Source of the DNA: Ampullaceana balthica
Taxonomy: Eukaryota > Mollusca > Gastropoda > Lymnaeidae
Direction: 5' to 3'
NCBI GenBank assembly: GCA_944989445.1
Contig: CALYLW010000066.1
Location: forward strand, 588,501 to 652,500
DNA length: 64,000 nt
The translations under genes and the position numbers were made by a program. This document shows positions 12,801-24,800 of this stretch, piece after piece. Position 1 is the first letter of the stretch. Each line of letters starts with the position of its first letter. The notes beneath the pieces are model-generated. The model did not search any database. It saw nothing but the letters and a program-made list of their open reading frames with translations, and was not told where the DNA came from.

Positions 12801-15800
12801 GTGCCCTGTACTTGTTTTTGTTCCATGGGCTATATGTTATATGGAGTTTTTGGTAAAGAATAATTCCACCAGCGTGCTCCATCTTAAAAACGGTTTAACG
12901 GCTACCGTAAGCCCCGGTGAAAGCTTGCGGCATGGAACAGATCAGCAAACGATCGAACAATCTGACATTGTACTCTACTAGACAACATGAAACCAACGGA
13001 GCAGCGCGCACTGTGCTTTAACCTGTTTTATGTCTGCCCACCAACAATCTGACCTTCCAAGCTCCAGCACATCCTCAAATATTCCTGTTGTGAGAGTGGT
13101 GGGACACATGTAGATGGTGGGACACATTTAACATGGTCAAGGTGATGAGAACCTGTCAAGTCATTTACCTCAGTGTCTGTGACCTCAGTGTCTGTGACCT
13201 CAGTGTCTGTGACCTCAGTGTCTGTGACCTCAGTGTCTGTGACCTCAGTGCCTAGTAGTGATACCATCATCCATTGGTAGACTGCTAGTAGTTATGCCAT
13301 CATCCATTGGTAGACTGATAGCTACCGTCTATGGCTTTAAGGATTTTCTTTCCAATATAAGAGTCTTGGAGCTCAGTTTGACATGTTCCATTTAGTTGAT
13401 CTCAAACGTTCATCTCGTGTCTCAGGTGTGACACAGCATTAGATGATCATCTATCTATTGTGTGATGTCATATCTCTGATAATGTGGCGCTTGTTTGACA
13501 TTATTTCTATAATCATTAGACTCTTGGATGTCATCCAATCATAAGGTACGCTCGTAGAGCTAAGCTTTCACCATGAGTGTTACCATGGAATGCTGGAGAG
13601 TGTTAGACAAGTAAACAGTAAACGTCACATCTAGTAGAAAGCAACAACCTTCTTTTAGTTTGAATTGTTTTGACAATTCACTCTGTAAAAAAAAAGTTAC
13701 AGACGAGAAAATTATTGTTACTGTTGTTTTATGTTAACTATATTTACATTGCCTAATGTCGTTTCTATACGCCCGGTATCGTGTATTTCTAGATTAATAT
13801 TTACTTAATTGAAAACTAAACATTATCCAAATGTGGGCGTGTCAAGAAGCTGTTTACAGCGGTCTAGTTTTTAAACTGCGAAATGTTTCTTTTAGCAGAC
13901 GATTTCTTTACATTAAATTATCTGTCATATGTGAAAATTTACACTATCAGGACTTGGTGTCATTCTTAAATATCAATATCCATCTTTTAAATATCAATTT
14001 TTGAACGATAAACGTATATCAAATGAATAACACTAGATTCTTGGAACTAAACTCAACGACACGCTGTAATTAATTTTATAATTTTTAATTAATTAGCTTG
14101 AGAGTGGATTAACTTAATAAATTAAAAGAAAAAAATCTCATTTATTTAATGTTTCTATAATGTGATAATTGTAATGCCAACAGACAATATAGAACACACT
14201 AATTATTTTAATATAGGCCTACATGATATTTATTTTTTGTAGAGTCAAGACCGTTACAGATTACAAGGGAATTGACAACATTTATTTCCTCATTCCGATA
14301 ATGATGACCAGCTAACAAAACACTAGCAATAGAATGGAAGGGGATATACTCTGAATGACAATGCAGATCTACTTAAGTCCCATTAAGTTATTTTGGCAAT
14401 ACAGAATCCAGTTATGACGTTTTTAAATCCCTTATATTAACTTCACCGCCGTCTCTGTCTAACTGTTGTCATCTCTGTCTCTCTGTCTTTAGCGGGCGGA
14501 AAAACAAAAGTCAAAAATGACCCACTTCCCGTGATGCCATCAAGCTGAGATTTGGCACACGAACCCGTGTCACCTAACAATGTATAGTATCAAAATTTCA
14601 GATCGATCGAACGTACCGTAATTAAATTTATGCATTTTTAGTTTATCTCTATACGAGGTATGTAATTCAATTTCACTGTTGGCTATTGGGTTTTTTCACG
14701 TGATTGTTCAGTCACGCGTTGACGCGACCCATCGAAGTACCGGCGTGCTTTTGTTTACATTTTACGTGTCACGCTGAGCTCGGTCAAGTGATCGGTGACC
14801 AGACCTTTCCCCTCTCCCAACCCGGGTTATACAGCAGGAGTTAAGGCAGATACAGTCTGTAAATGTTTGTCACGTTTGAAGATGATCGATACATTTAATT
14901 ATGACTAATATATAAGGGATTTATAGTCAAAAACTTTGTTTTTACGGGGTTTTTTTAAATTAAAAAATTATCAAAGTGACTCATCTGAGTTCACATCGTT
15001 GGGTTAAAATTGTGTAATTTTGGTAATCGGGAAGTTAATCGGGGAAACAGTTGGATAATAAATAGAAGACTTCAATATCAATGATCAGTGTAGAGTCAAT
15101 TTGACATAAAACATTTGTTTTTCATTACTCGCAACAAGCACTGAACAGTTTGTGAAATTATTGTCAATAATTGGGGCTTGGGTTAGATGCTAGTGGAGAT
15201 CTTACATACAGCTGCAACTATGGCGGATTAAGGGGGGGGGGCTGAACGGGCTAAAGCCAGGGGCCCCCGATGATTTAGGGCCCCCAAACTTAGCATATTT
15301 TATAATAAATGTGGACAAATGTATACATTAATTGCTGAAAATATGATAAATTAATAAAATCTCATCTATTAAAATGATCTCTTTTCCCACACGATAGTCT
15401 TAGCAGTCAAAAAACCTGATTTGATAGGCTCAATAACAGAAATTATTAAAGAATATTATATATATTTTTTAAATTTACAACCCTAAATGAGCTCTCGTGG
15501 CCGAATGTGAAGTACTAAGGCTGTGGTGTAAGCGGTGGCGGGTTCGATCCCCGGGTGGAGTGTGAATTTCTTTTTTCATTTTTTTTTAATTTTATAATTT
15601 GTCTTTTACACTCAATTTTAGGATACCGGCAAATAGTTATTTCTTCGAATTCGGTTTCTTCATGAATAATCATTTTGGATGAATATTTACAAGTTACAGT
15701 CTTATATTAGCTGCTAGCAATCATTTTATCTAAAGGTACACTGGCTGGATAGGGCCCCAGTTTGAATTGCAGCCAGGGGCCCCGTGCAGTCTTAATCCGC

Positions 15801-18800
15801 CCCTGAGCTGCAACCGTACACCTATTACATATACCGGTAGTTGAATATTTATGGTTTCGGACTGATGTCATCTAAGTTTCTGGTTTCCGCTACCACCTCG
15901 CCCGAAAGCCTTATATGACATATAGTCTTTCGGCTCATTTTCAGTTGAAACTAAATGTCACTTCAGATTGGACTCTACTTTATTATAATTAACGACAACA
16001 TAAATTTGACAAATGAAGTTTGTGAGTGATTCAATTATGTATATTGTGAAGGCATCATTACATGTTATTTATGAGGGAGTGGTAATTGTATTTTTATAAA
16101 GTTTCTTTTGCAAAAATATGAAACATAGTAAACTGGAACAGTGAATTATTAGTCATAGTTGTATTCTCATTTCTAAGTAACCTATGAGTATGACAAGTTT
16201 AAGTTTTAGCCATTACATAAGCTGTATGCATGTTCATATAGTTTGGCTCGTGGAAGCCAGGGACTGAACATCGAGTGTTAGGTGTAACTATAAACCAAAC
16301 GACCATGTATCTATCTCGCTTGACCTTCAAATGTTGATTGAACCATGACAACGATGGATTTCTCTTGTAAATCTAACCATGAGAAGAAGCTCATGGGCTT
16401 AAACATTAAATTTTGTATGTAACCATGACAACGCAGATCGTTTCTATTACCAGGGCACCTTGCTGCAACTCAGAGCTAAGATGAAAATGGACGACGAAAC
16501 ACTTCGCTTTATAAGGCAGAGAAGGCCGAGACTGCAATGTAAACGTCGGACATTTGATAGTGAAAGTAAGAATGGTAACTCCTTTTCAGAGACATCGCTG
16601 GATTAGTGTCACCAAGAGCTGTAGCTCATGGTGTCAACCCCTCACGACTTACCCCATAGACCTCCTCCGAGTCTGCCAGTGCAAATAACGGGAACATACA
16701 GATTTTTTTTTAAATTTGTGGCATCCTTTATGATGGTGTCACCCTGTGCAGTCCGCACCCCCCCCCCTAATGACGCCTCTGCTTTTTTATTTGGTATTGG
16801 AAATGATCTTCAATCCATGGGGATGTAAGAAAGTTAACTCTTTACCTTTCATTTTAAAAAAAACTTTTTTTTCAAAAAGAGAACTTCCTTAAGTTTTTTC
16901 GCAACACAAATTATGGTTTTTACCATCCGTTTATTAAAAAAAAACATCCTAACCAGCAAGGGGAAAATCTCAAGCTACTAACTGGGAAATTTATAGAAAA
17001 CACAAAGTTGTAATAAAAACCTGTTTAGTTTAATCTAATGCCCTTCAAATGTGTTATGTCCCTGTAAGTTTGTAAGAAGGAAAGAATAAACTATGTATAA
17101 TAGACTTATTGCTATAAGTGGGAACAAGAATTTTATCCTTGACTTGATATTCAAATTATCATTTTGCCAAGAGACATCAGTTGGTTTCAGAGACAATTAG
17201 CATGTGGCCTTGACCTACTGTGTAATGTCATGACTTTCTGCCAGGTAGCAGAGCTTCCGCAATGAGAAGACGTGTGGGTAGTGTCCAGGGAAGTGGTGAG
17301 GCCAGGAGAACTTCTCGTGACGTCATAGATTTGTTGTCAGGTATTCAACATTACAACCTTATCTATGTCTTTATCCCATCATATCATGTCAATATCAGAA
17401 ATGTTACAATGTTAACCTGTTTTCAATGTTACGTAATTTTCTAATTCATTCAGTTTTTTCTAAAGTTTGCAATGAACTTTCTCCAGGTAGTGACGATGAT
17501 GAGAGAGTGGGCATAGTTGAACTCAGTGTTGATAGGACGACAGAGGAAGTGACGGAGGACGACTTTCACAAAACTCTAGACAACAAGGGCAAGGCCACCA
17601 GTAAGACAATATTGACTTCTCACAAACATCTATAAGTTTTTAGTATAGTGGTTGGACAAACTCTTAAGCCATAACAACAAAATTGTGTATCAAAGCATAG
17701 TTTTGGAACAAATCATTTTCTTAGAAATAAAAGTTTTACTACAAAAATTTTTTTAATGCTTCTTTAGGATAGCATAACATCCATATTGACCCTTTTTAAA
17801 TCAGGAAAACTTGAATTATTGACTTTATGTTCAAAGAAAAACAAGGTTGTTATAAAATCACACTGACATAAGATCAGATTGTTATAAAACAATTAGGCAA
17901 GCTCCTGGGAGTGTTACAAAATGAGTTTGTTGAACTTTGTGCCATGCAAAAGTTGAAACAGGCCACTAATTTTTTTTAAAAATAATACACGAAAGGTGAA
18001 CTTTTGCTAGGCAACAATGAACTTTCAACAACATTTTTCTAAATTACACTAGCTACAGATGCAATGTTATCTAAATTACACTAGCTACAGATGCAATGTT
18101 GTCTAAATTACACTAGCTACAGATGCAATGTTGTCTAAATTACACTAGCTACGGATGCAATGTTGTCTAAATTACAGTAGCTACAGATGCAATGTTGTCT
18201 AAATTACACTAGCTACAGATGCAATGTTGTCTAAATTACACTAGCTACAGATGCAATGTTGTCTAAATTACACTAGCTACAGATGCAATGTTGTCTAAAT
18301 TTATTTCGTTGAAAAAAGGCTTTAGTATTAAAAATAATTTATGTTAGAGATAAAAAAAAATATTTTCATTATCTTTTTAGGGGCCGTCCATAAAGTACGT
18401 CACGCTCCGAGGGGGGGGGGTCTAAGAAAGTGTGACACTTTGTGACAGGGGGGGGGGTCAGGCCATGTGTGATGACACACATTTATTATTTTTAGTATTT
18501 TTTTCTGATTTATTTATATATTTTTAATAGAATTTAAATAGCTTTAAAAATAATTTTCAAAAATTTTTTGCGAAACATAAGAATTAGTTTTATGTACAAA
18601 TAGCATTGAAATGCGTATCTCCTGAATGTGTTGTTCATAAATCTGAATTGGATACAGCAGGACTGATATCGAAGGACCAGGAATGGTTTGACAATCATGT
18701 TCGCACCAGCCAATTATTTCACTCAAATTGTTATTAAATATCAGGACCTGAAATGTTGCGACAAAGCACGAAAGCTCATATTTTAACGTTTTACCTTAAA

Positions 18801-21800
18801 GATTCTTCCCTCCTCCAATCCCAATCAACCAAACAAATGATGGACTCAAAGCTTAAGAAAGAGCAGATGCAGATTCTCATAAATTTCCTTCCTTGTTTGT
18901 AGCACAAACTCTCAAATTTGATGAAATTATGCCAAGATCAACAGGAGCTTTCAAAGTACAACCAGCTTATTTGATCGACTTTGCAAAGTATGTCACTCAT
19001 ATTTTGCCTCACAAACAATGTTGAAGAAACATACAGGACAACACAGAGCTCGGGCTCAGGAGAATGTGCCCACCCAAACTGTTCAAGAATCAACTCAGAT
19101 AAAACGCATCCGTCCTTTGAGAATCACTTCTAGAAGTCAAAGAGAACCCATGGCAGTTATTGCCAGAGGAGAAAATGCACATACAGAGGCTGTTGAGTGG
19201 CTAGATGAGGACGAGTTGATCTGTCTGCAATTATCCTTCCAGGAAACGATGATTGTGAAAGATTGATGTCAGTCGTAACTATGAATGAAACACAGATGAT
19301 GTCCAATGAATATTTTTGAATGAAAATATAATTCATAGGACCATAATAAACAGATTGAATATAGCACAAGAGTTGGTCACATAATTTGTCAATCTAGTCT
19401 TTTTTTTTAGTCAAATTGTTTTGTTTCCTTTTTATTATGTAATTTTAAAAATCCGGCTCCGGCTTCGGCTCCGGCAGGATTTCACTTCATAAATCCGGCT
19501 GGCCGGTAGATCCCTAATTTATATATATATTCATAATCATAATGGCACCGGAAAAATCCGGAATCCGGCCATTTTAACAAATCTGATTCCGGCTCCAGCC
19601 GGATTTCAAAATTTTGAATCCGGTACATCCTTACTTTTAAGTGGAAATTTTATATTTTAATACAATTTAATAGTTAAGTGTATTTTAAGTATTAAATTAA
19701 ATATTTTAATTGGGTGTTAATGAAAAAAAATTTTGAAAAGCGTGACGTACTTTAGGGGGGGGGCCGAGATTTGTGACAGTTTGTGACAGGGGGGAGGGGG
19801 GATCCAAAATGGTCAAAAATAGCGTGACGTACTTTATGGACTGCCCCTTAGGAAATTTACCCAAATTTGCTGGCGAGTGACTGATAATTGCCTTTTAAAT
19901 ATTAAAATCTGTATCATCTTAACACTCACTATTAAATGAATGCCCCAATTAGCATTAACATCTTATTATTAACATAAGCGTCCCAATCAACATTACTATC
20001 CTTGTCTTGTCACAACTAACGTCCTTATCAACATTAAATTCCCTTTTACTTAATAACACCAACGATATTCATATTATAATAACTATAATTGTTCAAATGG
20101 CAACACATATAATATTTTCTAGCACTCATTTATTATTAAGTGTAATTTTGCTGTAAAATTTGTCTGAATTATCACCTAGCCATTTCTCTGTTGCACGCCA
20201 TTGCACGCAAACTGTTATATTTGTTACAAAGCCTCCATTTATACAGAAGATTATTGTGTCCTACGCTTATACTTACATGCTAAACATCCTTGTAGCAAAC
20301 AATTCATTGATCACCAAATGCTTATTTGCACCATTTAATATTACCCTAGGATTCCATAAAAATTAGACCAACATCTGATCTGATGCAAGACACCATAATG
20401 TAACTGACATTTTATCTGAATTCATGACATAACGATATTTTGTCTGACCCAAGATACTATGATCCAGTTGATATTTTATCAACACCAAGACAAAACAGAG
20501 AGACACGTGTCTGATCCCAGGTACCATGACAATACATAGACACATTTTGTCTGACCCCAGATACCATGACAATACATAGACACATGTTGTCTGACCCCAG
20601 ATACCATGACAATACATAGACACATGTTGTCTGACCCCATATAACATGACAATACATAGACACATGTTGTCTGACCCCAGATACTATGATAATACATAGA
20701 CACATGTTGTCTGACCCCAGATACTATGATAATACATAGACACATGTTGTCTGACCCCATATAACATGACAATACATAGACACATTTTGTCTGACCCCAG
20801 ATACCATGACAATACATAGACACATGTTGTCTGACCCCAGATACCATGACAATACATAGACACATGTTGTCTGACCCCAGATAACATGACAATACATAGA
20901 CACATGTTGTCTGACCCCAGATACCATGACAATACATAGACACATGTTGCCTGACCCCAGATACCATGACAATACATAGACACATGTCTTACCCCAGATA
21001 CTATGACAATACATAGACACATGTTGTCTGACCCCAGATACTATGACAATACATAGACACATGTTGTCTGACCCCAGATACCATGACAATACATAGACAC
21101 ATGTCTTACCCCAGATACTATGACAATACATAGACACATGTTGTCTTACCCCAGATACTATGACAATACATAGACACATGTTGTCTGACCCCAGATACCA
21201 TGACAATACATAGACACATAGGCGTACTGAAGGGGGGGGCAAGGGGGCATTTGCCCCCCCCCCTGCATTTGAGAAAAATAATGTCATAAAAATATCATAA
21301 TGTTGTTACAATAAAACTGAACTAAATTTCCTGAAAGTTTATTACATGGAAGACAGTTTACATTTATCAAACATAAAAAAGAATTATATCTGCAAGTATA
21401 ACTGATTACAATACTGATTGTTCTAAATATTCCAGTTGTTTAACAATATCTGTAACATTTTCAGCAAAAATCCGCAAATTTTAATATGTATGTGACCATC
21501 TAGTTTCACATAGCAAAGGAACATTTAGAATAAGTTTTCTTTGCTGATTACTTTCTCGGAAAAACACTATAATTGACTTAATTGTTCCTATTGTGTTTCG
21601 TACAACATTCACATTATTTAAATCGTTCACAACAAGATTTAGTTTATGTGAACTGCAATGTACAAATGCTGCTTTTGGGTATTTTTTTTCGAATTATTGC
21701 ATTGACTCGTCCTTCTTTACCTGCCATTGTAGAACATCCGTAGTATCCTTGACCAAAAAGCTTTGTCATATTTAATCAAAATTCTAATGAATTATTAATG

Positions 21801-24800
21801 ATGGTGTTTGTTAAGCCTTCAGCTGTTCTATTGACGATTGGAATATATCCCATAAATTCTTCTGTGACCATCATTTTCCCATTTTGTTATTTGACAAATC
21901 TAACACCAAGTGACATCTGCTCAATGCCTGAAATGTCGTTTGTCTCGTCGGCAAGTATAGAAAATGCAACTGAATTATTTGCTTCACGAACAATGTTTTC
22001 ACGCAAGAGAGACCCACAAATTTCGATTATAGTGTTTTGTGTAGTTGCCGAGATACACTTAGCGGTTACCCGTCAAAACGGCCCCAGACAATACGGCCCC
22101 GACATAACTGCCCCGGTCAAAACGGCCCCAGACAAATTGTTAACATTTTTTAACAAAAATTTTTTTTTAATTTGCATTTTAAGCTTTCGTCAACTTTTTC
22201 ACCCTTAAAAAAAGTGGTAAAATTGTAAAATTATTTCTTGTGATGTTATTATATTTTTTCTTGTCAATAAACAACCGTTATCAGTACCATTTCGCGTAAA
22301 GGCTAATAAATTCACTTTTGTGGTGTTATTATTATTGTTTATTGTTAGCTAAATCTGGTACTGAATAGGTGAGTAAAAATACGAATATATTTGATTGTAA
22401 ATTTTACTATTAGTCCATCTATTAGTCCAGGGCCGTTTTGTCGGGGCCGTTATGTCGGAGCCCAATTGTCGGGGCCGTTTTGTCGGTGAATAATACTCAG
22501 CACTACAAGAACTGATTGACAAACGATTACCAAGAACTTCATCTCCAGATTCAACACGAAACTCTAACAGGTCATACAAATTATCAGAATTTGATTCTGT
22601 TCCACGAAGTGCTAAAACATGCTTGCAGCAAAATAGGATTTTAGACATGATGGGACCCAGTCCGTTGCGATTTTCTTGAATTTGTCTTCTAAATGATGAG
22701 TCCAACTGCTCATCTATAGAAACTGCTTTGGCTTCCAATAAAGCAAATAAAATTGCTTGCATCTTCATGAGAGCCGTTGTGCCATAATGCGCTTTGCAGG
22801 TTGCTACGTGCATCTTCGTTGAAATCTTTATATTTTGTACACGGGTTGATGACAAATACCCACTGAACTCATAGAATTAATTTTTTTGCAGAAACAACAT
22901 GCAATATTTGCAAAAGGCACCTATTAACATTTGCGAGTATACAAGCCACGGTGAATAGTCTGATAACCATGCATATCTAAAAACTAAAAACTCTGTTTTC
23001 CATACTGTCAGCTCTAAAATCATAATTTCTATAAAGGGTCCAACAATCACGAATCAGCTGCAATTTCAACTTATTTGAAAGGTCGTATGTCCAGACATAC
23101 CTTCTAATATCCAATTTAGGAAATGAATAAGTGTCAGCGACAATCAAATTAGGAACAGTTGCTTCAGTTGTGTCTGGCTGTTGAACGTTTACTGTTGTCC
23201 TTAATGCCAATGATAATTCAGATGCTGCAGACGCCCCAAAATCTTCTAATAACGGCATTTCGAAATCCCGCGATTGGTCTACTTTTCGATTTTTTTTAGC
23301 CTGTAAAAAAATTTCTGATATCCATCCTTGGTAATCCAGCAGTTTCTACACGTATATTATTTCATAGCAAAATTCAATTTGCTCGTGAGAACTTAAGTTT
23401 TTAATTTATTAAATGCATTAATAAATGTTGTATTTTAGATATTACAGCACTAATTTGTAAGTCTTATTAATTTCTAAGGCTTTTTTCGACCCTTGTTTTA
23501 TACTGAACTTGAATTTAATTGAAAATTCTACCTGTATGGCATTGTCAGTTAAAATTTAAAAAATGGGGGTTTTTTGCCCCCCCCCCTCGAAAAAATCCTA
23601 GCGACGCCCATGCATAGACACATGTTGCTGACCCCAGCTACCATGACAATACATAGACACATGTTGCCCCAGCTACCATGACAATACATAGACACATGTT
23701 GTCTAACCCCAGATACTATGAAAATACATAACCACATGTTGTCTTACCCCAGATACTATGAAAATACATAACCACATGTTGTCTAACCCCAGATACTATG
23801 AAAATACATAGCCACATGTTGTATGTCCCTAGATACCATGACAATACCGATACTGTCGTACCGATGGTCACGGGTTCGAATCCGTGTGAAGGCAAGGGTT
23901 TGTTCCCGGGGCCTAGGGCGTCCCTGAGTCACACCGCTCCGAATGGGTACCTAACACTACACGTAGTTAGGCGGCTGGGTAATGCGTGGAACCCACAAAG
24001 CCGTGGCCTGTGAATGCTGCATCACTTGCCAACAGATCATCTGTCATGGTCTGTGGACGCAACTATCTTCTGCATAGAAGGAGCGTCTGTATAGATAAGA
24101 TAATCTAATCTAATACATAGACACTTGTTGTCTGACCCCAGATACTATGACAATACAAAGACACATGTTGTCTGGCCCCAGATACCATGAAATACATAGA
24201 CACATGTTGTCTTACCTCAGATACCATGACAATACATAGACACGTGTCTGACCCCAGATCCCATGATCCAGTTGATATTTTATCTAATCTCAGCCACCAT
24301 GACCCAGCTGATAGCGAGTGTGGCGGGGAAAGGAAAGAAAATAGGAGACAGGATGACTGACATCGAGAAAGATGCCGAGAGAGGGAGAAAAATATCATCA
24401 TCAAAATTATTAGGCGCATCTCTCCCTGTTACTACTACTACTACGTATGGAAACATAACATCTGTACAACGTAGGTGACATGGATGGCTTCCCATTTCTT
24501 TCCCTGCTTAGCAATGTTTGTGATGTTCGATAGTTTCTTTTACTGCCCCATCATCATCACCACAGTTCTTGTATTACCATGGCTTGCCAACAACAATGTC
24601 CCAGTCAGGTGAGATCGATCCATGGGTATTCCATCTACTTGTACTGTAAGTCTGTAACGACATTTTCCATCTACTTGTACTGTAGTCTGTAAGGACATTT
24701 CCCATCTACTTGTACTGTAAGTCTGTAACGACATTTTCCATCTACTTGTACTGTAGTCTGTAAGGACATTTTCCATCTACTTGTACTGTAAGTCTGTAAC

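Larger units (their letters stand above)
18381..19847. mobile_element. DNA element with GGGGCCGTCC inverted ends and TTAG duplication
   Basis: The left end is GGGGCCGTCCATAAAGTACG followed by TCACGCT; the right end on the minus strand reads GGGGCAGTCCATAAAGTACG followed by TCACGCT. Both ends continue into G-runs with TGTGACA motifs. TTAG flanks both sides (18377-18380, 19848-19851), resembling the 4-bp TTAA-type targets of some superfamilies. The interior holds a C2H2 finger fragment and pieces of other elements. Related ends occur at 40862-41006, 44995-45027, 48188 and 53602. Confidence 0.85.

Noticed and set aside
15484..15600. Functional tRNA gene
   Set aside because: Good T arm but no convincing acceptor stem or full cloverleaf; it lies inside a MITE and is followed by SINE-like T-rich sequence.
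19018..19266. Host zinc-finger gene
   Set aside because: The frame has no upstream exons, is preceded by stops, and lies between the inverted ends of a transposable element.
20363..21287. Cys/Met-rich repeat frames (MCLCIVM...)
   Set aside because: Read from the 40-bp minisatellite. A 40-bp unit shifts frame at every copy, so the same peptide recurs only every three units; no gene evidence.
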